From JAYOFM01 sp038117225 (GTDB taxonomy: Bacteria > Pseudomonadota > Alphaproteobacteria > Rhodospirillales > Casp-alpha2), in contig JAYOFM010000009.1 of assembly GCA_038117225.1 (NCBI GenBank), positions 1 through 50,621 of the forward strand: 50,621 bases of DNA. The letters run 5' to 3'. The notes under the pieces were generated by a model. That model was not told the DNA's origin. It did not search any database and was given only the letters and a program-made list of their open reading frames with translations. Numbering within the stretch: the first letter of the stretch is position 1; each line of letters opens with the position of its first letter. The position numbers and the translations under genes are program-made. This document shows positions 39,416 through 48,279 of this stretch, piece by piece.

Positions 39416-41514
39416 GACGTCCGACGGACGATCAACGCGTCGAGAGCGACGACACCCTGCCCCGCCGCGCGCACCAGCACCGGGTTGAGATCGACGCTTT
39501 CCACGTCGTTCGTATGCGCGGCGGCGAATTGCGACAGCGCCGCCAGGGCTTCGGCGAGGGCATCCACGTCGGCCGGCGGCTGGCCTCGGACGCCGGCCAA
39601 CAGCTTGGCGCCCCGGGTCTCGGCGATCATGGCGCGGGCCTGCTCGGCATCGATGGGGGCGCGACGGAAGCTAACGTCTTCCAGCACCTCGACGAAGATA
39701 CCGCCGAGGCCGAACATGACCACCGGGCCGAACACCGGGTCACGGCTGACGCCGAGGATGCATTCGACGCCGTCGGTCAGCATCGGCGCCACCAGGACAC
39801 CGTCGAGGGCGGCATCCGGCCGCGCCGCGGCAACCTGGCCCATCATGGTATGAAAGGCGGCGCGCACGGCGTCGGCGTCCGCCAACGCGAGGGCGACGCC
39901 GCCGATATCGCTCTTGTGGGCGAGGTCAGGCGAGGCGATCTTCATGGCCACCGGGAAGCCGACGGCGGTTGCTGCGGCGGCGGCACCCTCGGCATCGGTA
40001 GCAAGGCGGCTGTCGATCACCGGAATGCCGGCCGCGCCGAGAACCTCCAGCGCCTGACGTTCGCCGAGCGGGCCATGGGGAAGACTAACGCGCGACGGCG
40101 CTGTCTCGACAGGGGGTGGCGCCCGATGGCCCTCGGCGAGGCGGGTCAGGGCGGCCACCGTGCGCACGGAACGGGTTGCATCCTCGAACACCAGGATGCC
40201 CGCATCGCGGAAACGCAGGGCGACTTCCGGCGGGCCGATCATGACAACGCCCAGGACGCGGTCCGGGTAGCGCCGCTTGGCATCGGCGAAGGTATCGAGG
40301 ATTAATTGGCCAACGCTTTCCGAGGCGGCGGCGAAGGTGAAGAAGGCGATGATGGAGTCATAGTCACCATCGGTCAGCATGGCATCGAGACCAAGCGACA
40401 CCAGTTCCGGTTGGTTATAGAGGTTGCCGGTGATATCGACCGGATTACGCGGCGCGGCGAACGGGAAGGCATCGGTGATGCGTTTCTGCGCCGCCTCGGG
40501 CATCGGCGTCACGTAGAGACCATATTCCGCCGCCGCGTCGGCCATCTGGATACCGGCGCCGCCGGAAATGGTCATGATACCGAAACGCCGACCACGCGGC
40601 AGGGTGCCGAGCGCCGCCGCTTCGGTGACATCGAGCATTTCCTCGGCACTGCCGGCGCGAAACGCGCCGTATTGGCGCAACACCGCGTCGTAGACGGCAT
40701 CCGATCCGGCCAGGGCGGCGGTGTGGGATTGCGCCGCCTGGGCACCGATTTCTGATGATCCGACCTTGATGAAGATAACCGGCCGGCCAGCGCAACGCGC
40801 CGCTTCGAGTGCCCGCAGCAGCCCCTCGCCATCGCGCACCCCTTCGGCATAGGCGGCAATGACACTGACATCCGGGGCGTCGACCATCCAGGCGATGCAT
40901 TCGGCGAGTTCCACGTCGCATTCATTGCCCGTCGTGATCCAATGGCGCACCGGCATGTTGCGGCGCATGGCCTGAATCGACAGGTGGCTGCCGTAGGCGC
41001 CCGACTGGCTGGTGATGGCGATGCCGCCGGGGCTGGGAAAGCCGTCCTCGAAGGTGGCGGAAAACGTCGCGTAGAATCCGCTTTCGGAATTGTAGACGCC
41101 GAGGCAGTTGGGCCCGAGGATACGCATGCCGGTCTCGGCGGCGATCTCGCCCAGACGTGCCTGATCGGCGGCGCCCGCCGGGCCGGCTTCGGCGAAACCG
41201 GCGGAAAACAGAATGACCGCCGACACCCCCTTGGCGGCGCAGGCCTCGACGGTGGCGATCACATGCGCCGCCGGCACGGCGACAATGGCGACGTCGGGAA
41301 CCTCCGGCACGTCATCGATGCTGGGATAACCCCGCAGGCCCTGGATAATGTCGCGCTTCGGATTGATCGGGTAGATGCCGCCCCGAAACCCCGCCGCCTT
41401 GGCGTAGCGCAAGGGGCGGCCACCGACCCGGGACGGGTCATCCGAGGCGCCGATGATGGCCACCGATCGCGGCGCCAACAGGGCGTCGAGCGATGAGCGG
41501 CTCCGTTCGGTCAC
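39412..41514 (-). CDS. Acyl-CoA synthetase (NDP-forming), fused alpha-beta type
   Basis: A 700-aa fusion of a CoA-binding/ligase half and an ATP-grasp half, as in ADP-forming acetyl-CoA synthetases and related acyltransferases. The N-terminus (LLAPRSVAIIGASDDPSRVG) is the CoA-binding Rossmann motif; the histidine region reads GSSEIGAQAAQSHTAALAGS; the ATP-grasp half includes GFPVAMKIASPDLAHKSDIG and GGIFVEVLEDVSFRRAPI. It would interconvert an acyl-CoA, ADP and phosphate with the acid, ATP and CoA. Coupled by ATGA to the upstream ABM-domain gene. Confidence 0.93.
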   Translation of the reverse strand: MTERSRSSLDALLAPRSVAIIGASDDPSRVGGRPLRYAKAAGFRGGIYPINPKRDIIQGLRGYPSIDDVPEVPDVAIVAVPAAHVIATVEACAAKGVSAVILFSAGFAEAGPAGAADQARLGEIAAETGMRILGPNCLGVYNSESGFYATFSATFEDGFPSPGGIAITSQSGAYGSHLSIQAMRRNMPVRHWITTGNECDVELAECIAWMVDAPDVSVIAAYAEGVRDGEGLLRALEAARCAGRPVIFIKVGSSEIGAQAAQSHTAALAGSDAVYDAVLRQYGAFRAGSAEEMLDVTEAAALGTLPRGRRFGIMTISGGAGIQMADAAAEYGLYVTPMPEAAQKRITDAFPFAAPRNPVDITGNLYNQPELVSLGLDAMLTDGDYDSIIAFFTFAAASESVGQLILDTFADAKRRYPDRVLGVVMIGPPEVALRFRDAGILVFEDATRSVRTVAALTRLAEGHRAPPPVETAPSRVSLPHGPLGERQALEVLGAAGIPVIDSRLATDAEGAAAAATAVGFPVAMKIASPDLAHKSDIGGVALALADADAVRAAFHTMMGQVAAARPDAALDGVLVAPMLTDGVECILGVSRDPVFGPVVMFGLGGIFVEVLEDVSFRRAPIDAEQARAMIAETRGAKLLAGVRGQPPADVDALAEALAALSQFAAAHTNDVESVDLNPVLVRAAGQGVVALDALIVRRTS

Positions 41515-41846
41515 CCGTCGACTTTCGGGCGACCGCTTGCCAAATTGTAGTCGCGCAGCACGTTGACGACGCGCAACCGATAATCCTTGAAGATACCGGC
41601 GCGGCCTTCGCCTTGTGCCTTCTTGTGCTGGCTGTTGGCGTACCAGGCATCGACCGCCGCCTCGTCACGCCAAAACGACAGCGAAACGAACTTGCCATCC
41701 TCGGTCAGGCTTTCGAAACGCTCGTTGGAAATGAAACCGTCGGCCTGCTCGACCGCCGCACGCATTTCAGCGGCAAGTTCGAAATAGCGCACGCTTTTGT
41801 CGGGGTCGACCCAGAATTCAAAGATTACCGCTACCGCCACCAGCAT
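41511..41846 (-). CDS. Antibiotic biosynthesis monooxygenase (ABM)-domain protein
   Basis: A 111-aa ferredoxin-like ABM-fold protein (VAVIFEFWVDPDKSVRYFEL, ADGFISNERFESLTEDGKFV, SLSFWRDEAAVDAWYANSQH, KAQGEGRAGIFKDYRLRVVN). Such small dimers are quinol or heme-handling monooxygenases or of unknown role. The ribosome site ggaggga is strong. It precedes the acyl-CoA synthetase with a 4-bp overlap. Confidence 0.88.
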   Translation of the reverse strand: MLVAVAVIFEFWVDPDKSVRYFELAAEMRAAVEQADGFISNERFESLTEDGKFVSLSFWRDEAAVDAWYANSQHKKAQGEGRAGIFKDYRLRVVNVLRDYNLASGRPKVDG

Positions 41847-41883
41847 TTCCCTCCCACAGTCCTCGCAGGAGTCAAAGGTAGCG

Positions 41884-42600
41884 TCAGGAAACGGCGAATG
41901 CCAGCCGCCAGCTGTCGGAAACGACGACGAGACCGAGCACCAGGGTGGCGAGGCCGATGCCGCCCTGCAGGCCTCGATTGGCCCAGGTCAACGCCCGCGC
42001 CGACCATCCAAGCGGCACCGCGATCAGCGCCGACAGCGCCGCCATGCCGACGATCGAGCCGACGCCAAACAGCGCCACGTAACCGAAACCCAACGCCGGC
42101 GAGCCCACCGTTGACGCGGTCAGGATCAACAGCGCCGCCGATCCGGCGAGGCCATGCACGACACCGATAACCAGGGTTCTGATGGGCAAGCCCCGCGGAT
42201 GTTCGTGGGCATGATCCGAGCGTTGATGATCCCGCGCCTCGCCCAGATGCGAATGGGCATGAAAGTGAACCAGGCCATCGTCATGCCGGTGGCGGTGAAA
42301 ATGGATGCGCTCGCGCGCCAGGCGGTAGAGCAGATGCCCGCCCAAGCCGACCAGCATGATGCCAACCACGACCTCGAACCGCGCCGCCAGGGTATCGCCA
42401 ATGGCCACGCCGAGCAGAATGACACCCCCCGCAGCCACCATCAGCGCAATCGTATGACCGATACCCCACACGGCGCCATGGATGACGATGCGCCGCCTGG
42501 ACGTCTGACGCGCCGCGATGGCGGCGACGGCAGCCACATGATCAGCTTCCAGCGCATGCTGCATACCGATCAAAAGACCAAGAAGAAGGACCGAGATCAT
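41884..42600 (-). CDS. Nickel/cobalt transporter family protein (NicO/UreH-like) with His-rich loop
   Basis: A 238-aa membrane protein with about six hydrophobic helices. Helix 1 carries HALEADH (His15-His21), the metal signature of nickel/cobalt permeases, and helix 2-3 carries GAVWGIGHTIAL. A His-rich cytoplasmic loop runs from about 97 to 133 (HFHRHRHDD, HFHAHSHLGEARDH, HAHEH), typical for metal capture. It probably exports or imports Ni2+ or Co2+; direction and metal cannot be assigned. The start follows aaggaa. A small hairpin (ggtgcc-gcgtc-ggcacc, 42620-42636) lies just before the ribosome site. Confidence 0.88.
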   Translation of the reverse strand: MISVLLLGLLIGMQHALEADHVAAVAAIAARQTSRRRIVIHGAVWGIGHTIALMVAAGGVILLGVAIGDTLAARFEVVVGIMLVGLGGHLLYRLARERIHFHRHRHDDGLVHFHAHSHLGEARDHQRSDHAHEHPRGLPIRTLVIGVVHGLAGSAALLILTASTVGSPALGFGYVALFGVGSIVGMAALSALIAVPLGWSARALTWANRGLQGGIGLATLVLGLVVVSDSWRLAFAVS

Positions 42601-42887
42601 TCGTGGATATTCCTTGGGCGGTGCCGCGTCGGCACCCGAAGTTCGGAGTGTGGTCTTTCACCCTTCGCTAATCAAGTACGGCAGGCAACCTCAGGCTCAT
42701 CGGCCCATGCACCAAGAATCACCGGTTGCCCAACACGCTCGCCAATACGAGGGATTCCGTTTGCGCTATCGAAGGCGTCTATGTAACGTTTTTGGTATCA
42801 GTTTTACAAATTGGGATGTCATTGCGCGTACATCCCATCAAGGGGACGACAAACAGTCCCCTGCATCGACCCGGGAGGTTAAACGCA
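42601..42887. promoter_or_regulatory. Divergent regulatory spacer between Ni/Co transporter and phnD
   Basis: A 287-bp noncoding stretch. The left end serves the transporter and holds hairpin 42620-42636. The right end is the phnD leader and holds hairpin 42841-42862 (aggggac - gacaaaca - gtcccct), about 25 nt before the phnD ATG. An AT-richer segment around 42780-42820 (gtttttggtatcagttttacaaa) is the likely promoter zone. I looked for a B12 box and a Pho box and saw neither. Confidence 0.5.
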
Positions 42888-43874
42888 ATGTTCAAAATAA
42901 AATCCTACGTATCCGCGATCGCCATCGGTTTTGCGGTCTTGGCGTTCGGGTATAGCGGCGCGACGAATTCGGCCTACGCCGAAGACTGCCCGCGCGGCAC
43001 CCTCGACAAGCAATACTGCGACCGCGATGGTAATCTAACTGCCGATCTACCGTTGGATTCCAAGGCGTGGTCTGATCCGGATACGATCATCTTTTCATAC
43101 ACGCCCGTGGAAGACCCCGCCGTCTACCAAAAGGTCTGGGACGGCTTCATCCAGCACATGGCCAAGGTGACGGGCAAAAAGGTCGTCTTCTTCCCGGTGC
43201 AATCATACGCCGCCCAATACGAAGCCATGCGCTCCGGCCGCCTGCATATCGCCGGCGTCAACACCGGCGGCAACCCGGTCGCCGTCAGCTGCGCGGGTTT
43301 CGTGCCGTTCGCCATGATGGCGGCTAAGGACGGCTCGTTCGGCTATGAGATGGAAATCATCGTTCCCGCAGACAGCGCCATCAAGTCGCCGGCCGACCTC
43401 AAGGGCAGGTCAATGGCGTTCACCTCGCCAACCTCCAATTCCGGCTTCAAGGCACCATCGGCGATCCTCAAGTCCGAATTTGGCCTGATTCCGGAAAAAG
43501 ATTTCAAGCCGGCGTTTTCCGGCAAGCATGACAATTCGATTCTGGGCGTCGCTAACAAGGACTACGAAGCGGCCGCGATTGCGAACTCGGTGCTGAAGCG
43601 GATGATCGACCGTAAGGTTGTCGATGCGTCGAAGATCAGGACGATCTATCGTTCGCAGACCTTCCCGACAACCGGCTACGGTCATGCCTACAATCTGCAC
43701 CCGGTCGTGGTGGCCAAGATCAAGCAGGCGTTCTTTACCTTCAAGTGGGAAGGCTCCGACCTGCAGAAGGAGTTCAAGAAGGAAGGCGCTTTTATTTCCA
43801 TCAACCACAAGTCCGACTGGTCGGTGATCCGCAAGATCGATGCCGCCAACGGCGTCAAGTACACCTGCAAGTGA
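42888..43874 (+). CDS. phnD: Phosphate/phosphonate-type ABC transporter binding protein
   Basis: A 328-aa periplasmic binding protein with signal peptide (YVSAIAIGFAVLAFGYSGAT, cleavage near YAEDCP). PhnD features: IIFSYTPVEDPAVYQKVWDG, a YAAQYEAMRSGRLHIAGVNT segment lining the anion site, KSPADLKGRSMAFTSPTSNS and SGKHDNSILGVANKDYEAAA. It would bind phosphonate, phosphite or phosphate esters. The start has gggagg upstream. It is the first of four genes; a 13-bp-stem hairpin separates it from phnC, and it is probably made in excess. Confidence 0.94.
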   Translation: MFKIKSYVSAIAIGFAVLAFGYSGATNSAYAEDCPRGTLDKQYCDRDGNLTADLPLDSKAWSDPDTIIFSYTPVEDPAVYQKVWDGFIQHMAKVTGKKVVFFPVQSYAAQYEAMRSGRLHIAGVNTGGNPVAVSCAGFVPFAMMAAKDGSFGYEMEIIVPADSAIKSPADLKGRSMAFTSPTSNSGFKAPSAILKSEFGLIPEKDFKPAFSGKHDNSILGVANKDYEAAAIANSVLKRMIDRKVVDASKIRTIYRSQTFPTTGYGHAYNLHPVVVAKIKQAFFTFKWEGSDLQKEFKKEGAFISINHKSDWSVIRKIDAANGVKYTCK

Positions 43875-43895
43875 TCGTCTAAGACGTTGCAACAT

Positions 43896-43930
43896 ATGGG
43901 GCCGGATCGGGCACTCTGATCCGGCCCCAT
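43896..43930 (+). promoter_or_regulatory. Intercistronic hairpin between phnD and phnC
   Basis: atggggccggatc pairs perfectly with gatccggccccat around gggcactct: a 13-bp uninterrupted stem 21 nt after the phnD stop, with no T-run. As with the dctP-dctQ hairpin, it probably protects or terminates a binding-protein-only mRNA. Confidence 0.7.
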
Positions 43931-43970
43931 CGTTATCGATGCGATTGTGGCGCACGCGGAGGGACGAAGC

Positions 43971-44846
43971 ATGCTGAGACTCGTCGACCTGGTGATGCAG
44001 TACAAGACCGGCGACCGGGCCCTCAAGGGGGTCAACCTGGAAGTCCCGAACGGTGAAGTTATGGCGCTGATCGGGCCATCCGGCGCCGGCAAGTCGACCT
44101 TGATCCGCTGTGTCAATCGCCTGGTCGAACCGACATCCGGCCAGATTTTCCTCAACGACGACGAACTGACAACGCTCACTCCGCGTCAACTTCGCGTTGC
44201 GCGGCGGCGCATGGGCATGATCTTCCAAGAATACGCCCTGGTCGAACGGCTGTCGGTCATGGAAAACGTGCTGTCGGGCCGGCTCGGCTACGTTGGCTTC
44301 ATGCGGAGCTGGTTTCGCAAGTTCCCGCAGTCCGACATCGACGAGGCGTTTCGATTGCTGGAGCGCGTCGGTCTCGACCACATGGTCGATAAACGCGCCG
44401 ATGAATTGTCCGGCGGCCAACGTCAGCGCGTCGGCATCTGCCGCGCGCTGATCCAGAATCCGGAGTTGCTGCTGGTCGACGAGCCGACCGCGTCACTCGA
44501 CCCCAAGACGTCGCGCCAGATCATGCGGCTGGTCTGTGAACTCTGCCTGGAGCGCGGCTTGTCCGCGATCATCAACATTCACGACGTGATGCTGGCGCAG
44601 ATGTTCGCCAAACGCATCGTCGGTTTGCAGTTGGGGGAAATTGTCTATGACGGCCCGCCCGACGGCCTGACCGCCGATGTGCTGACCCAGATCTATGGCG
44701 AGGAGGACTGGGAGGCAACGATCCGGAAGGTCGACGAGGAGGAAGAAAACGGCGAATTCGTCGATGATGACGTCGATGCCACCGCCGGCTCGGAGAAACC
44801 TCGGGGCCCGGAGATCGATCGTGATCGCCTGGCCGGCATGACCTGA
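43971..44846 (+). CDS. phnC: Phosphonate-type ABC transporter ATP-binding protein
   Basis: A 291-aa ABC ATPase: Walker A GPSGAGKST (35-43), signature LSGGQRQRVG, Walker B LLLVDEPTASLD and a switch His in INIHDVMLA. YGEEDWEATI ends the conserved part; the last roughly 40 residues form a charged, acidic tail (EEENGEFVDDDVDATAG) that ordinary PhnC proteins lack. The ribosome site ggaggg is strong. Drives uptake through the two PhnE subunits. Confidence 0.95.
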   Translation: MLRLVDLVMQYKTGDRALKGVNLEVPNGEVMALIGPSGAGKSTLIRCVNRLVEPTSGQIFLNDDELTTLTPRQLRVARRRMGMIFQEYALVERLSVMENVLSGRLGYVGFMRSWFRKFPQSDIDEAFRLLERVGLDHMVDKRADELSGGQRQRVGICRALIQNPELLLVDEPTASLDPKTSRQIMRLVCELCLERGLSAIINIHDVMLAQMFAKRIVGLQLGEIVYDGPPDGLTADVLTQIYGEEDWEATIRKVDEEEENGEFVDDDVDATAGSEKPRGPEIDRDRLAGMT

Positions 44847-44861
44847 ATTGGCGGAATGGCC

Positions 44862-45668
44862 ATGACCACCGCAGCAGCAGCAAGCCGCACCTGGAAGAAA
44901 CCGCCATTCATCAAGAGTGCCGGACTGCGCTGGACGCTTGGCCTCGGCGCGGCGCTGTATCTCGCCCTCGCCTTCGGCACCACCGATGTCAATTGGGGGC
45001 GCGTCTACGAAGGATTGCCGCGCGGCCAGAAATTCATCGCGGCGTTTTTTCCCCCCGATTTCATTTCCCGCTGGGACGCGATCTACGACGGCATATACGA
45101 AAGTTTATGGATGACCGTCACCTCAACAGTGGTCGGTATTCTGATTTCCATTCCCGTCGGCCTCGGGGCGGCGCGCAATCTGGCGCCCAAGCCGGTTTAC
45201 TATTTCTGCCGTGGTATTCTCGCCACATCGCGCAGCTTTCAGGAGGTCATCCTCGCGATATTTTTCGTCAAGCTGTTCGGATTCGGGCCGTTCGCCGGTT
45301 TCGTCACCCTGTCGGTGGCGACGATCGGGTTCTACGGCAAGCTGCTGGCCGAGGACATAGAGGATATGGACCCGGTGCAAGCGGAAGCGGTCAAGGCAAC
45401 GGGGGCGAGCTGGTTCCAGTGGCTCAATTATTCCGTCCAACCGCAAGTCATGCCGCGCATGATCGGCCTCGGGCTTTATCGCTTCGACATTAATTTCCGC
45501 GAATCCGCGGTGGTCGGCATCGTCGGCGGCGGCGGCATCGGGGCAACCTTGAATACCGCTTTCGACCGCTATGAATTCGATTCGGCGGCGGCGATCTTGC
45601 TGGTCATCATCGCCATCGTGATGTTTGTCGAATACACGTCGGGCTACGTTAGAAAGTGGGTACAGTAA
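44862..45668 (+). CDS. phnE: Phosphonate-type ABC transporter permease (PhnE), first copy
   Basis: A 268-aa inner-membrane permease. The ATG at 44862 is preferred over 44856 because ggcgga has proper spacing to it. About six hydrophobic segments, with the BPD-transporter EAA-like loop VQAEAVKATGASWFQWLNYS before the last helices, and INFRESAVVGIVGGGGIGAT. Forms the channel with the second PhnE. Its stop overlaps the next start (taatg). Confidence 0.93.
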   Translation: MTTAAAASRTWKKPPFIKSAGLRWTLGLGAALYLALAFGTTDVNWGRVYEGLPRGQKFIAAFFPPDFISRWDAIYDGIYESLWMTVTSTVVGILISIPVGLGAARNLAPKPVYYFCRGILATSRSFQEVILAIFFVKLFGFGPFAGFVTLSVATIGFYGKLLAEDIEDMDPVQAEAVKATGASWFQWLNYSVQPQVMPRMIGLGLYRFDINFRESAVVGIVGGGGIGATLNTAFDRYEFDSAAAILLVIIAIVMFVEYTSGYVRKWVQ

Positions 45669-46483
45669 TGCCCGTCGCGACAGACAACGGCACCAAGATC
45701 TGGAACCGACGCTCGACCCGGACACAGCTGCTGATCTGGGCGGGCTGGCTGGTCACCGTCGCCGTCTTTGTCGCCTGTTGGCAGTTGATTTCCGAAAAGA
45801 CCATTTGGATGTTCGTCACCGACGCACCGAAACAAGCGATGGATCTGGGGTTCCGCATGATCCCGCCGAATATCGAATATATGTCGAAGTTGTGGGGAGC
45901 GATTTGGGATACGCTCAATATCGCCACGCTGGGGACGCTGATCGCTTTGGTTTTGGCTATCCCCACGGCTTACTGCGCGGCACTCAACACGACGCCCAGC
46001 CGTAACTTCGTGCGCCCCATCGCACTGTTCATCATCGTCTCCTCGCGCTCCATAAATTCGCTGATCTGGGCATTGATGCTGGTCACCATCCTAGGTCCCG
46101 GTGTTCTTGCCGGCATTGTTGCCATCGGGCTTCGCTCCATCGGCTTTTGCGCCAAGTTGTTGTACGAGGCGATCGAGGAGATCGATGAATCCCAGATCGA
46201 GGCGATCAGGGCAACTGGCGCCAGCAAACCGCAGCAGTTGATCTATGGCATCGTGCCGCAGGTGATGCCCGCTTTCGCCGGCATCTCGGTGTTTCGCTGG
46301 GACATCAATATCCGTGAATCGACGGTGCTCGGGCTGGTCGGTGCCGGCGGCATCGGCCTGCAGCTCAATGCCTCGATCATGACCCTGGCGTGGACCCAGG
46401 TATCGATGATCCTCATCGTCATCATCGCCACGGTGATCGTCAGCGAATGGGTGTCGGCAAAAATCCGCCACGCCATTATCTGA
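45668..46483 (+). CDS. phnE: Phosphonate-type ABC transporter permease (PhnE), second copy
   Basis: A 271-aa permease related to the first copy, starting at the ATG in taatg. The EAA-like loop reads SQIEAIRATGASKPQQLIYG and the late motif INIRESTVLGLVGAGGIGLQ. A hydrophobic helix near the N-terminus (LLIWAGWLVTVAVFVACWQL) precedes a periplasmic loop. The two PhnE proteins probably form a heterodimer. It ends 3 nt before the convergent HAD gene. Confidence 0.93.
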   Translation: MPVATDNGTKIWNRRSTRTQLLIWAGWLVTVAVFVACWQLISEKTIWMFVTDAPKQAMDLGFRMIPPNIEYMSKLWGAIWDTLNIATLGTLIALVLAIPTAYCAALNTTPSRNFVRPIALFIIVSSRSINSLIWALMLVTILGPGVLAGIVAIGLRSIGFCAKLLYEAIEEIDESQIEAIRATGASKPQQLIYGIVPQVMPAFAGISVFRWDINIRESTVLGLVGAGGIGLQLNASIMTLAWTQVSMILIVIIATVIVSEWVSAKIRHAII

Positions 46484-46486
46484 AGC

Positions 46487-47281
46487 CTAACGCGCCGACA
46501 ACACCGCATCCGCCACCTCGACAAATCCCGCCGTGCGCGGCGACACCGTGATCCAGGCCGGCAGCGCCGGACATCGGTCCGCCAGCTCGGACAAATTGGC
46601 CACGCCAACGGCGTTGGGAAAGTAGTCGAACATGGGCGTGTCGTTCGGCGAATCGCCGACGAAGATATAGCGTTCCTTGTCACGCTCCAGATCGACGCCG
46701 AAGATTTCCGTCATCATGCGTATGGTCATGCTGAGCTTGTTATAATCACCGAACCAGCCGTTGACGTGGATCGAACTGATGCGCGCCGTCGCGCCATGCG
46801 TCTCGAAGATAGAGACGATGCGCTCGACCGCCGCGTCGTCGAGCGGTTCCACATCCTCGGCAAAATCGATGGCGAGATCAGTCTCGCGGTACGGTTGATC
46901 GACGGACACCGCCGCTCCTCGTATCTGGGCCAGGACATCGTCACGCACCGCTATCAGTCGCTTCATGTTGGCCGCGCGCGTCGCGGCGTCATCGACGTAG
47001 AGCCGACGCATGCGACGCGCGCCCACATCGTAGCGAAACGCCAAGGCGCCGTTTTCGCCGACCACCGCGTCGACCGGCCAGGTACGGGCGATCATGTCGC
47101 ACCAGCCGGCCGGCCGGCCGGTCACCGGCACGACGAAGAGGCCAGCATCGCGCAGTCGTTCCATGGCGTCGAACGCCTCTGCACCAACCCGTCCGTCCAC
47201 GGTCAACGTGTCGTCGATATCAGTGAAGACACCGGTAATGGACGCGCGCGCCGTCACCGGCCAGTCGCGGATCGGCTGCAT
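46487..47281 (-). CDS. HAD-superfamily (IIB) phosphatase
   Basis: A 264-aa haloacid-dehalogenase phosphatase. Motif I is GVFTDIDDTL (Asp21, Asp23), motif II VVPVTGRPAG, and motif IV FVGDSPNDTPMF. The C2-type cap between (about 90-185) is like sucrose-phosphate, mannosylglycerate-phosphate or trehalose-phosphate phosphatases. The start at 47281 overlaps the LuxR stop in TAATG, so the two are translationally coupled; the GTG at 47290 is less likely. Substrate unknown. Confidence 0.9.
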   Translation of the reverse strand: MQPIRDWPVTARASITGVFTDIDDTLTVDGRVGAEAFDAMERLRDAGLFVVPVTGRPAGWCDMIARTWPVDAVVGENGALAFRYDVGARRMRRLYVDDAATRAANMKRLIAVRDDVLAQIRGAAVSVDQPYRETDLAIDFAEDVEPLDDAAVERIVSIFETHGATARISSIHVNGWFGDYNKLSMTIRMMTEIFGVDLERDKERYIFVGDSPNDTPMFDYFPNAVGVANLSELADRCPALPAWITVSPRTAGFVEVADAVLSAR

Positions 47282-48075
47282 TACCGCCACGGCGCGTCCG
47301 CGATGGGTCGGGAAAACCGCGTAAACAGTTCAGCCTGCGAGGAAATTCCAAGCTTGCGATAGAGATGCTTGCGATGGACCTTTACCGTACCGGTGCTGAT
47401 GCCGAGGCGCATGGCAATCGCCGTGGTCGTATAGCCGCGCAAAATCTCGCCAGCGATCTGATGCTCGCGACGGGTCAAATCTCTCGCGGGCAGCTCGCCA
47501 GCGGTGTGCCAATGACGTTGCATGGCCGTTCGAACCACGGGTTCGATGGTGTGAAGCCGGGCCAGCTCGTGGTCGCTAAACGCCTGTTGGCGCTTCGAAC
47601 GGATCAACGCCAAATGCGCCATGGAGTGATCGGCCAGAGGAACCAGAAAACTGATTTCCTCCCGCAGATCGGCACCGCTCCTCTGATCACCGGCCACGGC
47701 TTTGGGTTCGGCGTCGACAAGATCGGCAATCCGAGGCCCCAGTTGGTACGCGTCGAGGTACCGCGAATGATCGGATGCCAAATCTCGCATACGGAACAAT
47801 CCACCCGCCGCGCGCCGGCGCGTCGCCAGATAAAACGGATCATGCCGATAATTGCCGGCAAAATAATTTCGATGGAACTGGGCGTCAATATGAGGCGCCA
47901 GGAGGTCAGACGGTCGTTCATCGCCGCGAAACAGCATGATGGCCAGATGCTCGAACGCCACCAGCCGTTCCAGCGCCGAAATCAATGTCACCGGAAACCG
48001 GCGATCGCCGATGCTGTTAATGATTTCGGCGACGTTGCTGTGCCAGTCGTAGGACCCCAATTCGATTGCGGGCAT
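47281..48075 (-). CDS. LuxR-family transcriptional regulator
   Basis: A 264-aa protein with a C-terminal LuxR HTH (LTRREHQIAGEILRGYTTTA, MRLGISTGTVKVHRKHLYRK, LGISSQAELFTRF), which has the usual Glu-Ile-Ala and VKVH recognition pattern. The N-terminal 190 residues look like a GAF-type sensory domain, not a response-regulator receiver, and do not match an acyl-homoserine-lactone domain well. The ATG at 48075 follows aggaaa. It likely controls its own HAD partner or the nearby genes (inference). Confidence 0.88.
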   Translation of the reverse strand: MPAIELGSYDWHSNVAEIINSIGDRRFPVTLISALERLVAFEHLAIMLFRGDERPSDLLAPHIDAQFHRNYFAGNYRHDPFYLATRRRAAGGLFRMRDLASDHSRYLDAYQLGPRIADLVDAEPKAVAGDQRSGADLREEISFLVPLADHSMAHLALIRSKRQQAFSDHELARLHTIEPVVRTAMQRHWHTAGELPARDLTRREHQIAGEILRGYTTTAIAMRLGISTGTVKVHRKHLYRKLGISSQAELFTRFSRPIADAPWR

Positions 48076-48111
48076 CGGCGCTTTCCTGGTTCCCCCGGAC
48101 AACCCCTGCAC

Positions 48112-48127
48112 TACCCCCTTGGGGGTA
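48112..48127. promoter_or_regulatory. Palindrome upstream of the LuxR gene
   Basis: taccccc-tt-gggggta forms a near-complete palindrome 37-52 bp before the LuxR ATG, next to tatata. It could be an autoregulatory operator; sequence symmetry is direct, the role inferred. Confidence 0.45.
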
Positions 48128-48279
48128 TATACAGTCCTGTCCCACGCTCAGGATACTTGGAAACGCCCCGATATGACAGAATGTGTTCGTAGACTGGCAA
48201 TTTCGACCGTACGGACCGACCTGAATTCCCGCGGCATGATGACCAACGCTTTCACGCGGACACCCGAGGAGGGCAGACG

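Noticed and set aside
42601..42720. Cobalamin or nickel riboswitch before the Ni/Co transporter
   Set aside because: No B12 box or other conserved riboswitch core could be found, only a short hairpin.
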